In this document: piece by piece, positions 34,401 to 43,092 of the stretch
Numbering within the stretch: position 1 is the stretch's first letter
Layout: every line of letters starts with the position of its first letter
Origin: Lepas anatifera
Lineage: Eukaryota; Arthropoda; Thecostraca; Lepadidae
Direction: 5' to 3'
Assembly (NCBI GenBank): GCA_034440635.1
Contig: JAOTON010000772.1
Location: 709,001 to 773,000, forward strand
DNA length: 64,000 nt
Made by a program: the position numbers and the translations under genes
The notes under the pieces: generated by a model
Told to the model about the DNA's origin: nothing
The model's input: the letters and a program-made list of their open reading frames with translations, nothing else
The model's database searches: none

Positions 34401-37400
34401 TGCTGGACGCGACGCTGCGCTCTCCGTTTCACCTGGCCGTGGCGCTGGACCTGCCGGACGTGCTCCGTGCCATGGCCAAACACAAGCAGATGATCGACAC
34501 CAAGCAGACCACCGAGCACGGCCGAGACGCCCTGCACATGGCGGCGCTGCTCAACCGCGCCGAGTGCGCGCGCATTCTGGTCAGTGCACCGAGTGCGCGC
34601 GCGTTCTGGTCAATGCACCGAGTGCGCGCGCGTTCTTGTCAGTGCGCCGAGTGCGCGCGCGTTCTGATTAGCGCGCCACGCCCTCTCACAAATGTATCAT
34701 ATTTTAATCAAATTCTGATCTTCCCTCAAAACAATCCATTCAGCAGAAATGCTTGGGACACAACAGACCAACCTACCTGACAGGCATAACTGGTTGTTGA
34801 ATTTTGTAATGTAGCTTTTCTAGTGCCTAGTAGAAGCGTGCAATTCATTTTTGCGGCGTTTAATTTATGTAAATATGTGCCTAATGACCTGCATGCAGAG
34901 GAATTAGCTTTTCCGGAAAACGGAATGTTAGGCCTTACGTAGTCCCGTACATGTTTTGTACAAGCTTTAGAATGCCACATTTTTGTTTTCTACTAGCCTT
35001 AGAATGCCTTTTCTGTGCTAAGTCACAGCGGATGGCACTTGAATCATACCTGGTGCAATTCATACTAAGGCCCCCAAGACCTCTTACTTCTAGCATATAC
35101 TCGTACTGCAGAGAAAACCATGATGGGCGCGAGTCGATGAATTGAGTAAAGACGAATAAATCTAGCCTACTAATACCTTATTTTCGATACAATTTGATCA
35201 GCGGAGGATTATTCATTCATAAGTGGTGGACTTTCAATTTCTGGTATGGGGCTATGTACGCTAAACCATACCCCATATTTACCTCGAATAATATCTTAAT
35301 CTGTGCTCACTATATGCACTCGAGATTTCGGAGGAGGGGGGTTGGGAGGCTTGAGTCTCGTGGCTCCCCGTTGTTAATTTCATCAGGTATTTATAATTGG
35401 GCTGGCTTTAACGGCGAATGTGTCGCTGACCGTTGTGATTTGTAAATTGAATTAGCTCTCGGAAGTGTTTGGCTAGTCAACGCCGAGGCAGGCAAATCAC
35501 ATGTGAAGCCTACACTGCCGAAGTTGGTCAGGACTTGCGTGACAGTTTTTGACAGCTCAGTGGCGGCTCAATCCAGACTGGACAAGGCTCCATTCACTGG
35601 AAGGCGTGGTCAGCCAGGCCTGCTTCATCTGACAGAACTTTACATGATGCTGGAAGTCAGCACCACGCACGATCGGAGGAAGGGAGCTTTGTTTCCTGCA
35701 TATGACCAAAGCGTGTTGTGGGAATGACCTAGGACCCTAAAAAGATGATACAGATGACAGTAAAAGCGCTAAAAGACTGGCAGCCTAAAACGCCAAAGTC
35801 CAGAAACTAAAACGTCTAAACCCTAAAAAAGCCCAAAAAGGCTACGTCAAGGTAAAGATAAGAAGAAAAAAGCGTGGGATGAGGTAAATACAACGTTTCG
35901 GTCTTGGACCGTCGTCAGGCGAGGGGTGAAAGATGGAGGTGGCTAGAGGCCTGAGGTAACCTTTTTCCAAATACTGAGTGACTGGAGGCCTAAGGTAAAC
36001 TTTTGGTCGAAACAAAAGTGTCGGCAGTCCCAATACCCTCTTGCCGAAGGTGAAATGGAACAATGTGTATGGTGTGTTATGTCTGAGCATGCGTCTGAGA
36101 AAGTGTCCCCGTATGTCGAATTTACCGCAAGAGTGGCCAGGAAGATGTTTGCGTGTTGAGAGTAGGTCTGTAGCGCCGAATGAGGAATGATTCTGCGATT
36201 TTTCTGTTTGGGCCATCACTGGCGTATTTTAGAATTTTGATGCTCAAGTTGTCTGCTGTCAGCTCATTATTCGGATGCATGGTTAATCTGTGTTGGCCGA
36301 AACAGAAAAATCACAGAATCATTCCTCATTCGGCGCTACAGACCTACTCTCAACACGCAAACATCTTCCTGGCCACTCTTGCGGTAAATTCGACACACGG
36401 GGACACTTTCTCAGACGCATGCTCAGACATAACACACCATACACATTGTTCCATTTCACCTTCGGCAAGAGGGTATTGGGACTGCCGACACTTTTTGTTT
36501 CGACCAAAAGTTTACCTTAGGCCTCCAGTCACTCAGTATTTGGAAAAAGGTTACCTCAGGCCTCTAGCCACCTCCATCTTTCACCCCTCGCCTGACGACG
36601 GTCCAAGACCGAAACGTTGTATTTACCTCATCCCACGCTTTTTTCTTCTTATCTTTACCTTGACGTAGCCTTTTGGGCTTTTTAGGGTTTAGACGTTTTA
36701 GTTTCTGGACTTTGGCGTTTTAGGCTGCCAGTCTTTTAGCGCTTTTACTGTCATCTGTATCATCTTTTAGGGTCCTAGGTCATTCCCACAACACTCTGCG
36801 GTTTATGGCACCCTATCTTCAGCAGGCCTTCCGAGAACTTATTATGACCATAGCGGGAGAGCGTACCTTGCCAACCTTTTTGAAAGGATTTCTGTCTTAT
36901 ACCGTGTCGCTCAGCGAAGTGATGGATAACTTCATAACACGCACACGTCCGGGGGAGCGAGAGTGGGTAAAACCTTAAGGTTTTCCCGCTAATGGTAAAA
37001 AAGCATTGCTATACTCGGCGTGCCTATTGCTTGATTATTGTGTCAACTTTCACAAGATTCAGGTGGGTCCCAAATCTTATTTGGGAGCGTCGATACTCGC
37101 ATCCTGGCGGGAACGTCATTTCGGGGGGTGCCATCGACGTTTCAGGGGGCGCCGTGACCATTTGAGGGACACGAGGAATGGATGGGAGGAGGGGGGGCAA
37201 GTGCCCCCTTACCCCATTAACCCACCTATGAGATCGCAGCAGCAAGAGAAAATTGCAGCTGTTGATCTGATATGCATATGATAAGATGGGGAACCGAGTA
37301 CGACAGATTTTGACAACCTTGTAATCGACATAAATGACCAGGAATCAGGTAAGGGTCAGGGAACTTTCCGCTCTAAATGAGCGGGGGAAATTGCTTGAAT

Positions 37401-38982
37401 TCAATAACTAAGATAATGGGAAAAGAAGTTTGATTTTTGCTTCATCTTTTCCTGTCACGTGGTGTAGGTATAAAGGAAACTCTCTTTGTTTGGATTACTT
37501 TCCAAATTCCGGGATAAGTGGACTATTTACGATGAAAAATATATACCTCACTAATTGCAAGGGATATCTTTCAGCTGAAAATTACTATGGTCGCAAGAAT
37601 AAGTAGAGTTTCTAGAAATCTAGGCACAAGATATCCTGCACATGGAAGAAATGACCACTTGAGGTAACTCAGCTTAATGAGGCCATATAGCTTTAAGTCA
37701 GCATATTTTGGCTTGAAACCAAAGTTCAATTTATAAGCATAGGTTGATAAATACACCATATTGATCTTCAATATAACTATTTGACCTTGAACGGTCATAT
37801 GATACACATTTGATGATTGGGCTTGACGGAGAGATACCAATTTTGTTTACCCATTTTCTTTAGTTCTGTTTTTTTAGAAGTTATGATAGGAAACGTAAGT
37901 TTCTATTGCAACCCTTTGGCAACATGCTTTTGCCTCAACTGACCTAAAAGAATGGCATGATAAAAATATCATGACGGCTAGAGGTGAAAACGGACTATAT
38001 AACACCGCTCTCTACGTTTCGTGGCCTTGCGTGATTTTATATCTGAAGGATAGGTGGGTGTGCCCCCCTCCTCTCTCATCTGCTCTGACCCACCGTCGTG
38101 CGCGGGCTAAGATAGCTTCGTTAGACATTGCGACGACGCAGTGCAGTAATTTGTGGTGACCAGTGGATGAGTCTGACGGTATTTGTCCCTGTGTGATGAG
38201 CTGATTTGTTCAACGCCATATACCTGCATAGACTGCGCTATCCGTTGAGAGGCCCGTGCGTGATTTAATGCAGGAAACTCACTCTGGTATTGGGGACCAG
38301 AGCAGCCAATCAGTGAAAGCTTGGAATGATAGTAGTCTAGGGACGAGTTGTATGCTGATCAACTCACTTCCGAAACAGCAAATGGGGAAACGAGTCTGGG
38401 ATGGTTAGGTCAGAAATCAAGTCCCCTAAATGTCAATGAAACCAGATTGGGCTGCTGTAGTGGACCCTTGCTGGATTGTTATTCCCTGCCCCCCCCGGTT
38501 TACATTCCCTCATGCACGTACCCCGGCGCTGACAGCTGGATGAGTTCGACATGACGCCCTGCGGGTTCTGCCAAAACGGCTTCACGCCCATCCACGAGGC
38601 GGCTCGGAGGGCCAGCTTCGCCATCATGCAGGTGTTCACCAACTGGGGTGAGGGTCACGGCTGCACCGCCGGCAGGATCATGCAGTGTCCAGACGTGGAG
38701 GGCAACCTGCCGCTCCACCTGGCCGTCCACTCCGGCGACAGCAAGGTCAGTGATGGCGGAGAAGGGGAGGGGATGATGGGAAGACAGAGCGGTCCACAGG
38801 CTCATCCACTCCAGCGACAGCAGGGTCAGTGAGGGCGGAAAAGAGGATGGGAGAGAGAAAAAGCGCTCCACAGGCTCATCCACTCCGGCGACAGCAAGGT
38901 CAGTGAGGGTGGAAAAGGGATGGGGGAGAAAAAAGCGCTCCACAGGCTCATCCACTCCGGCGACAGCAAGGTCAGTGAGGGC

Positions 38983-39021
<39 letters not shown>

Positions 39022-40262
39022 TAGAGAAAAAAAGATGAGGAGACAGTGGGGGATGGAAAGAAAGACACGGAGAAAGAGAGTGAAAGAGACAGGGAGAGAG
39101 AGAGAGAGAGAGGGGGAAGGGGAGATGGGAGGGAAACATTTAGGCAAGCCAAAGGAGAGGGAGCAAATATGAGAGAAGTGAGGGGGATGTCATGATCGAA
39201 GTGGTGCGCCGTTAAATTTTGCCCTTGATTCCAGCTTAAGAATGTCTACTTTTGAGGTGGCTTCAGGGATCCAAGTTTTGCTACACATTTTCAGTGGATA
39301 CGTTTGAAACCTATATTTGTGTTGCATGATGCATCATTGCTGATTGCCAGTTTGGTATTCAATGAGGATTTTGGAGCATTTTCTGCGTGATTGAGATATC
39401 TTTGTTCGCTATTTAAGCCGTGGAGGGACTGTGTGACCATTGAAAGGTGTTTTGTGAATCACCGGAAGCGCCGTGGAACCAGTGGAGGCGTTGTGTGACC
39501 AGTAGTAGAGATATTGTGTAATTGGTGGAGACGCTGCAGGAATGGGGGAGACGCCGTCGACTGGTGCATGTACTCTAAGACCTATCCAAGTCTTACGTAA
39601 CTACTGAAGGCTCTGTAATACCGTTAAAGACGCTGTGTGGCAGTGTTAGAGGCACCGTGTGACGCTGTTGAAGGCGTCGTGTGACACTGTTGAAGGTTCT
39701 ATAACACTGTTGAAGGTGTCGCATGGCACTGTTGAGGCACTGGTGAGGGTGCCGTGTGACACTGGTCGGCGCGGCGCAGGCCGTCGAGCTGTGCCTGCGG
39801 TTCGGTGCGAGGATCAGCAGCCAGCAGAACGACAAGTCGACGCCGGTCCACCTGGCGTGCGTGCAGGGCTCGCTGGAGATCACACAGATGATGTTCGAGG
39901 CTCAGGTGAGAGTCTGTGAAAGTCTGACGTCCTGCCTTAAGCAAATATCGAGAACCCGATCTGTCCGTTATTTTCATTACGGCAACATGCATTCTCGTTT
40001 GTAAATACTTCAGGGCGAAGCGCCGTAGCTCAGAGTTGAACAGATTCCACTTCATTTTTAGGGACTGCAGGACAGATGCAAATAAATCACGCACGTCATT
40101 GTTGTCCCCGGTTTGTCCGAGTTATGTACAAACATATGTATTTATCCGCAGCCGGAGGAGAAGTGGACTGTACTGAGTCTACGTGACTCCTCGGATATGA
40201 CGCCCCTTCACTGTGCCGCCAAGTTCGACCACATCGCCTTGGTGGAATACCTGGTCACCCAG
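25350..40262 (+). CDS. TRPA1: TRPA1-like ankyrin-repeat cation channel, 5' part (7 exons, incomplete)
   Basis: TRPA1 is a plasma-membrane, non-selective cation channel used for chemical or heat nociception. Exons at 25350-25487, 31691-31850, 33020-33110, 34384-34579, 38536-38745, 39780-39905 and 40152-40262 join in phase into 344 codons without a stop. The product holds eight consecutive ankyrin repeats with TPLHLA-type helices. It follows insect TRPA1, recalled from memory, nearly residue by residue through segments such as ECARIL, GFTPIHEAA, AVELCLRFGA, STPVHLAC and MTPLHCAAKFDH. Insect TRPA1 has about 16-17 repeats, then six transmembrane segments. None of that later part was found down to 64 kb, so either the next intron exceeds 23 kb, the assembly is broken, or the gene is truncated. 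All seven donors begin GT and all six visible acceptors end AG. Exon 1 is the least certain. Two exons are followed by tandem duplications of their own 3' ends. Confidence 0.88.
27510..27765. repeat. ~27-30-bp degenerate tandem repeat
   Basis: The unit ATCCCATTACCATAGCGTGGA and variants recur about nine times, with slightly varying spacing and several substitutions. Not CRISPR: units are contiguous with no unique spacers. Confidence 0.85.
27987..28126. repeat. 35-bp tandem repeat, four units
   Basis: AGTCTCAGACGCGCACATTG starts at 27987, 28022, 28057 and 28092, an exact 35-bp period. The units are almost identical, implying recent expansion. Confidence 0.95.
28127..28335 (+). other. CpG-rich patch in putative TRPA1 intron 1
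   Basis: About 200 bp with high CpG content (GCGGCGCGCGAGATCCGCCC and similar), immediately 3' of the 35-bp repeat. An 86-residue frame across it is Ala/Gly-rich. A separate ATG at about 28186 opens a short frame (MEKEEQTTVR...). It could be an alternative promoter or first exon, since insect TRPA1 uses alternative starts, or simply a GC-rich repeat. No protein similarity was recognised. Confidence 0.3.
31691..31850 (+). CDS. TRPA1-like exon: pre-repeat segment and ankyrin repeat 1
   Basis: A polypyrimidine-rich acceptor (CCGCTCTTTGTCCTCAG) precedes a phase-0 exon of 160 bp. The peptide starts AATSGNLKLFKELHQ and contains the first ankyrin repeat (HGRGPAHFAAAANQQAILHY). It ends GGAG|GTAGCT in phase 1. 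Insect TRPA1 has the comparable AAESGNL...TAAHQAAA at the same place. Confidence 0.85.
33020..33110 (+). CDS. TRPA1-like exon: ankyrin repeat 2
   Basis: A 91-bp exon with acceptor GCGTATCACAG and donor AAATG|GTGAGT. Entering in phase 1 and leaving in phase 2, it reads LEETDNEGRTPLHLAVENSA and on to NFLLKW, one canonical ankyrin repeat. The split Asp codon is completed by the G of the previous exon. Confidence 0.9.
34384..34579 (+). CDS. TRPA1-like exon: ankyrin repeats 3 and 4
   Basis: The 196-bp exon enters in phase 2 (acceptor CTGTGTGCAG) and leaves in phase 0 at CTG|GTCAGT. It encodes LRSPFHLAVALDLPDVLRAM and HGRDALHMAALLNRAECARI plus L. The same spot in insect TRPA1 reads HGRTALHLAA...ECARILITEFD. 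Joining to the next exon (LDEFD) reproduces that spacing exactly, which fixes the donor at 34580. The exon is GC-rich. The donor and the preceding ~20 bp are copied in a tandem array that starts here. Confidence 0.9.
34565..34690 (+). repeat. 29-bp tandem repeat copying exon end and 5' splice site
   Basis: The unit GAGTGCGCGCGCRTTCTGGT plus CARTGCRCC is present about four times. ATTCTG or its equivalent lies at 34574, 34603, 34632 and 34661, an exact 29-bp period. The first unit is the real exon end and donor (CTG|GTCAGT). Units 2 and 3 keep donor-like CTG|GTCAAT and CTT|GTCAGT. Unit 4 has lost the GT (CTGATTAGC). Confidence 0.93.
35890..35921 (-). other. Hammerhead-ribozyme-like core, left arm
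   Basis: On the minus strand CTGACGA is followed by GGTC-CAA-GACC (a possible 4-bp stem II) and GAAACGT. This fits the conserved hammerhead strands CUGANGA and GAAA. Stems I and III and the cleavage site were not established. Confidence 0.3.
36591..36620 (+). other. Hammerhead-ribozyme-like core, right arm
   Basis: Mirror copy of the left-arm motif: CTGACGA from 36592, a GGTC/GACC hairpin, then GAAACG. Catalytic ability is unproven. It may equally be a conserved retroelement sequence without activity. Confidence 0.3.
37050..37230. repeat. C/G-rich interspersed repeat, inverted relative of 1880-2160
   Basis: CATTTCGGGGGGTGCCATCG, GGGGGCGCCGTGACCATTTG and a CCCACCTATG end correspond in inverse orientation to the block at about 1915-2150. 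Confidence 0.5.
38536..38745 (+). CDS. TRPA1-like exon: ankyrin repeats 5 and 6 (start)
   Basis: A 210-bp phase-0/0 exon with a pyrimidine-rich acceptor region (CCCCCCCCGG...GCTGACAG) and donor AAG|GTCAGT. It reads LDEFDMTPCGFCQNGFTPIH, EAARRASFAIMQVFTNWGEG and EGNLPLHLAVHSGDSK, the most diagnostic TRPA1 segment in the window. Insect TRPA1 carries the same GCT-motif segment followed by EGNVPLHSAVHGGD. The exon's last ~25 bp and donor are copied three more times downstream. Confidence 0.93.
38720..38985 (+). repeat. ~72-79-bp tandem repeat copying exon end and 5' splice site
   Basis: CCACTCCGGCGACAGCAAG followed by GTCAGTGA occurs at the true donor (GT at 38746) and again with GT at 38825, 38899 and 38971. 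The periods are 79, 74 and 72 bp. Each unit also contains GCTCCACAGGCTCAT and a purine-rich filler. The first unit is exon plus donor and the others lie in the intron. All four keep GTCAGTGA. Confidence 0.93.
38985..39120. repeat. (GA)n microsatellites and purine-rich filler
   Basis: Uninterrupted AG runs at about 38987-39017 and 39095-39112, directly following the exon-copy array. ORFs rich in Arg-Glu or Ser-Leu here are translations of the microsatellite. Confidence 0.95.
39430..39770. repeat. ~21-22-bp degenerate minisatellite upstream of a TRPA1 acceptor
   Basis: Variants of TGTTGAAGGCGTCGTGTGAC repeat from about 39430 up to the acceptor at 39779. They are most regular at 39600-39765, and the last unit (GCCGTGTGACACTG) is only ~16 bp from the exon. 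Confidence 0.8.
39780..39905 (+). CDS. TRPA1-like exon: ankyrin repeats 6 (end) and 7
   Basis: A 126-bp phase-0/0 exon with acceptor GGCGCGGCGCAG and donor CAG|GTGAGA. It encodes AVELCLRFGARISSQQNDKS and TPVHLACVQGSLEITQMMFE, near-identical in pattern to insect TRPA1 (AVELCL, STPVHLAC). The acceptor has a poor polypyrimidine tract because a minisatellite abuts it. Confidence 0.93.
40152..40262 (+). CDS. TRPA1-like exon: ankyrin repeat 8, last exon found
   Basis: A 111-bp phase-0/0 exon with acceptor TTTATCCGCAG and donor CCCAG|GTCAGT. It reads PEEKWTVLSLRDSSDMTPLH and CAAKFDHIALVEYLVTQ. Insect TRPA1 continues with a GAD...LDKEHRSPLLLAA repeat. No exon for that or any later repeat was found downstream. 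A (GA)n microsatellite begins 14 bp after the donor. Confidence 0.92.
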
Positions 40263-40276
40263 GTCAGTCCAGGGGC

Positions 40277-40305
40277 GCAGAGAGAGAGAGAGAGAGAGAG
40301 AGAGA
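40277..40305. repeat. (GA)n microsatellite next to TRPA1 donor
   Basis: Uninterrupted AG run starting about 14 bp after the donor of the last exon found. Confidence 0.95.
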
Positions 40306-40563
40306 GCCATGACACTTCCGGCGCGGGGTCCCTAGATAAAGCCGGGGGCATCGGCACGGCACAGCTCGACGCTAAAAAGCCATCGGCGGAAGGAAACAGT
40401 TAAAATTATCACGACACACATATCCTGATAAAAATGCAGAGACAAGCAAACGGTGGTAAAGACAGTACTTACCACACAAGATACATTTCTAACCACAGGG
40501 TATGCAGTAACGTTGTGCACGTGCACATTACGGTCCGGTGCCTCCGGCAACCATCCACTGACA

Positions 40564-41044
40564 TTAAAGGGATGTGGCACCTTTATAACGTGATTTTAAC
40601 TGAGATAGCTAAGTTGTAAAGCATGGCGGAAAACCCGACACTGAATATATTATTTGTCTTGAAACTCAAAATTCTCCGTCGAGAAGAGCTAAAACCTACC
40701 TGAAATGTACCCCACGTATACCCCAGCCAGGCGGTCACAGTCGCCAGCTGTTGGTGTGACAACAACGCTAACTTCACGGTGAGTAATCAGCCAATTGAAT
40801 ACCGTGAAGCCTATTGAATATGGTAGTTACTACCATATTCAATAGGCTTCACGGTTGCCAGATCATGACGTCATCCACAGGCAGATATCGATTTTTCACC
40901 GTAGAGGAGCATTTTACAAATCTAAATAATGAACTTATTGTACATTTTTCAGAGAAATCATGGACGTTTTCATGATTTTCAGCTAAAAGTACCCCTAATT
41001 AAACTAAATTCCTGGATTCAACCAAGGTGTCACATTCCCTTTAA
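40564..41044. mobile_element. MITE with TTAA-type termini and palindromic centre
   Basis: The left end is TTAAAGGGATGTGGCACCTT and the right end is AAGGTGTCACATTCCCTTTAA in inverse. The terminal inverted repeat is about 20 bp with few mismatches. The TTAA at both ends would fit piggyBac-type insertion. A near-perfect 55-bp palindrome lies close to the middle (40801-40855). No protein is encoded. Confidence 0.75.
40801..40855. repeat. 55-bp near-perfect palindrome
   Basis: ACCGTGAAGCCTATTGAATA plus TGGTAGT, a single T, then the exact reverse complement: 27-bp arms with a 1-nt centre. Confidence 0.97.
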
Positions 41045-41083
41045 CCAGCATGCGGCCGCGGCGCCCACTTGTAAGATCCACGC

Positions 41084-41410
41084 AAGTTGATAAGGTGTTC
41101 ACTGGCCTGTCCCCTCAAATCCGGAAATATAAAAAACACTGAAGATTATATATTCGGGCACAGCCCTTCGTCAGAATCATGTAGTAAATATAAAAAATTT
41201 CGGTCATAGTGTAACCAGAACTCGAATCTAAATATATTCGAGGTCTGGCTACACTTTCGATAATATAATCACTTTCACCGATATATACACCTTCTAATCT
41301 TTATATCTACTACATGATTCTGATGAAGAGCTGTGCCAGAATATATATTCTTCAGTGCTTCTTACATTTCCGGATTCGAGGGCACAGGTCAGTGAACACC
41401 TTATCAACTT
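41084..41410. mobile_element. Foldback/MITE with ~110-bp inverted arms
   Basis: AAGTTGATAAGGTGTTCACTGG at the left (41084 onward) is inverted at the right end (to 41410). The arms stay alignable for about 110 bp through CCTCAAATCCGGAAATATAA and the TCAGAATCATGTAGTAAATA block. A single arm of the same family lies at about 57828-57930, and a weak relative lies near 56115-56150. Each arm contains CTGAYGA followed by a GGG/CCC-type hairpin and GAAT. Confidence 0.85.
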
Positions 41411-43092
41411 AATATTTTATCAAACAACGGAAAGCCCATCCGCATCGATGAGGTTTCGAGTCCGGAATTAGATTTTGTGCCTTTTCACCATCCAACACGG
41501 AGCAAAGTAGCACTTGTTTTCCTCTTCTGGTATATTATCTGGATGTACTTCGGCAGCGCTCCCTATTAGTCCTCACTCTCTATAACTCTTCCAACGGTTA
41601 AGTTTAGGCCGATTTATGAACGTCTCTCTCCTCCTTCCCTCGGTTACCTTGGGACTGGGCCCTAATCCTTTCCGCGCAGCAGAAACCCACCGCGACACTT
41701 GTGACTTCAGCGAACTCGGCCGCCGGCTAGCCTGTGCTGACTGCCACCGTCTCGCAAGTACAGAAGAGCAGCCTCGAATGGTGTGGCAAATAATCAAGCC
41801 AATAGAGAGCAAGGTATGGCTAGAAATGTTTGAAAAACATGATCTTAATACATCTCCAGCTTCCTGGTTTAAAGCTCTATCATTTTCATGCATAAATTTC
41901 CGCTGAGTTTCTTGCGATACAAGTGAACGCGCCTCCACCAATCAGCGGCCGGCATCCGCCGGCAGCCGCGATTGCCTGCGGGCACAGAGGTTAGAAAGGT
42001 CACGCACGCTGGTCACCGCTGACGCCGAGTTCAAGCGTCGGTGGGGAGGGGTCGCGGGCGGATTGTAATACCGACGTGTGTGGTGTTGAAAATGGTGGTC
42101 GTTGTGCCTGGTGTCAGACTGAGGGAAGGGGACCGGTGCAGGAGACATTCTGTGCACGCGGGTAGATATATGGGTTAGGCGTTTGTGCGATGTGCAGTGC
42201 CGATAACACTGGAAAAACATTAGTGCGAGTTCATGAAATGAGTTCGATATATCAGTATGCTTGGCGGACAAAATCAGCAGCCACCAATTTCGAGTCCATG
42301 ATGTTTTTCGGTATCAGGGTAGATGATGCAGCTTCTCAATATATTTTTTTAATTGATACACTTATAAGTAATACAACACTCACAATGTATGTGGCATACA
42401 CGGCTAGCTGAAATTTCATGCGTATGCAGCACTAGAAGTTCATAATCCAAAAATGACAATTTGAGGCGGATATATTAGTAGTTATGATCGTGTAAACAAG
42501 TAGAGTCCAAGGCAAAGCACAAGATGTCTGAGGGAATTAACCAATAAGGATGTACATTTTAATGGCATGAACATCACTGTACTCATTTAGCATACGCCAT
42601 TCCACTACCAGTTACCACATTCTTTCGATGTTGCCGCCACTCGGCCTCCAGGCTGCCAGAAGCCACTGCACAGCGTGCATGGATGTCTAACCGTGATTGT
42701 CCGACCTTCTATCTTTACTACTATAAAAATCGGTTTGGATGCTATAATACTCCACTATTAATCTCCCAGGTGACGTCGCCGTTCCTAGCTAGTTATTGTT
42801 TATTGCTATCATGAGTTGTGAAAAGTTATGCACCGTCGTTAGATCGAGACCTTCAACTCTCAGCATTCGCATTATACCTAATGTGGTGGAATTGAGGCAG
42901 TGGATGACTTCACAAGTAGTATTAAGCATTGAAAGGGCGATCCTAGCGAAAGAAATTATTTTGTTGGTAGATGTTGTTTCTTCAGGCCAAAATTTCTGTA
43001 CTGACTGAAACAATACAGTGTACTAGAATTTTGATTCGAGGATGGGAGAGGGCAATAAGGAAACATCAAGCAACGTTAATTAAATTATTTCG
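41411..43092. other. Unassigned sequence downstream of TRPA1-like exons
   Basis: This would be TRPA1 intron if the gene continues. A moderately GC-rich part (about 41630-42080) has ORFs on both strands without recognisable domains. No ankyrin or transmembrane exon was recognised. Confidence 0.4.

Larger units (their letters stand above)
35713..36794. mobile_element. Long foldback element with ~500-bp near-perfect inverted arms
   Basis: The outer ends are GTGTTGTGGGAATGACCTAG at 35713 and its inverse ending at 36794. The arms (about 35713-36214 and 36295-36794) are near identical in reverse complement, around an ~80-bp centre. ORFs in the two arms are therefore mirror copies and not genes. 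No target duplication is evident. Each arm carries a CTGACGA...GAAAC core resembling a hammerhead ribozyme. A diverged single-arm relative lies at 43729-44150. Confidence 0.92.
34580..38535 (+). other. TRPA1 intron between ankyrin repeats 4 and 5
   Basis: About 4 kb. It starts in the 29-bp array and hosts the ~1.08-kb foldback element (35713-36794) and a C/G-rich repeat at 37050-37230. No further ankyrin exon was recognised, and protein alignment leaves no gap for one. Confidence 0.7.

Noticed and set aside
35842..36668. 125- and 162-residue ORFs with an identical C-terminal sequence on opposite strands
   Set aside because: They are mirror translations of the inverted arms of the foldback, not a protein family.
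42789..43013. Overlapping plus and minus ORFs of ~70 residues as a gene or TRPA1 exon
   Set aside because: Neither strand shows ankyrin or transmembrane pattern, and there are no convincing splice sites in phase 0 after the last TRPA1 exon.
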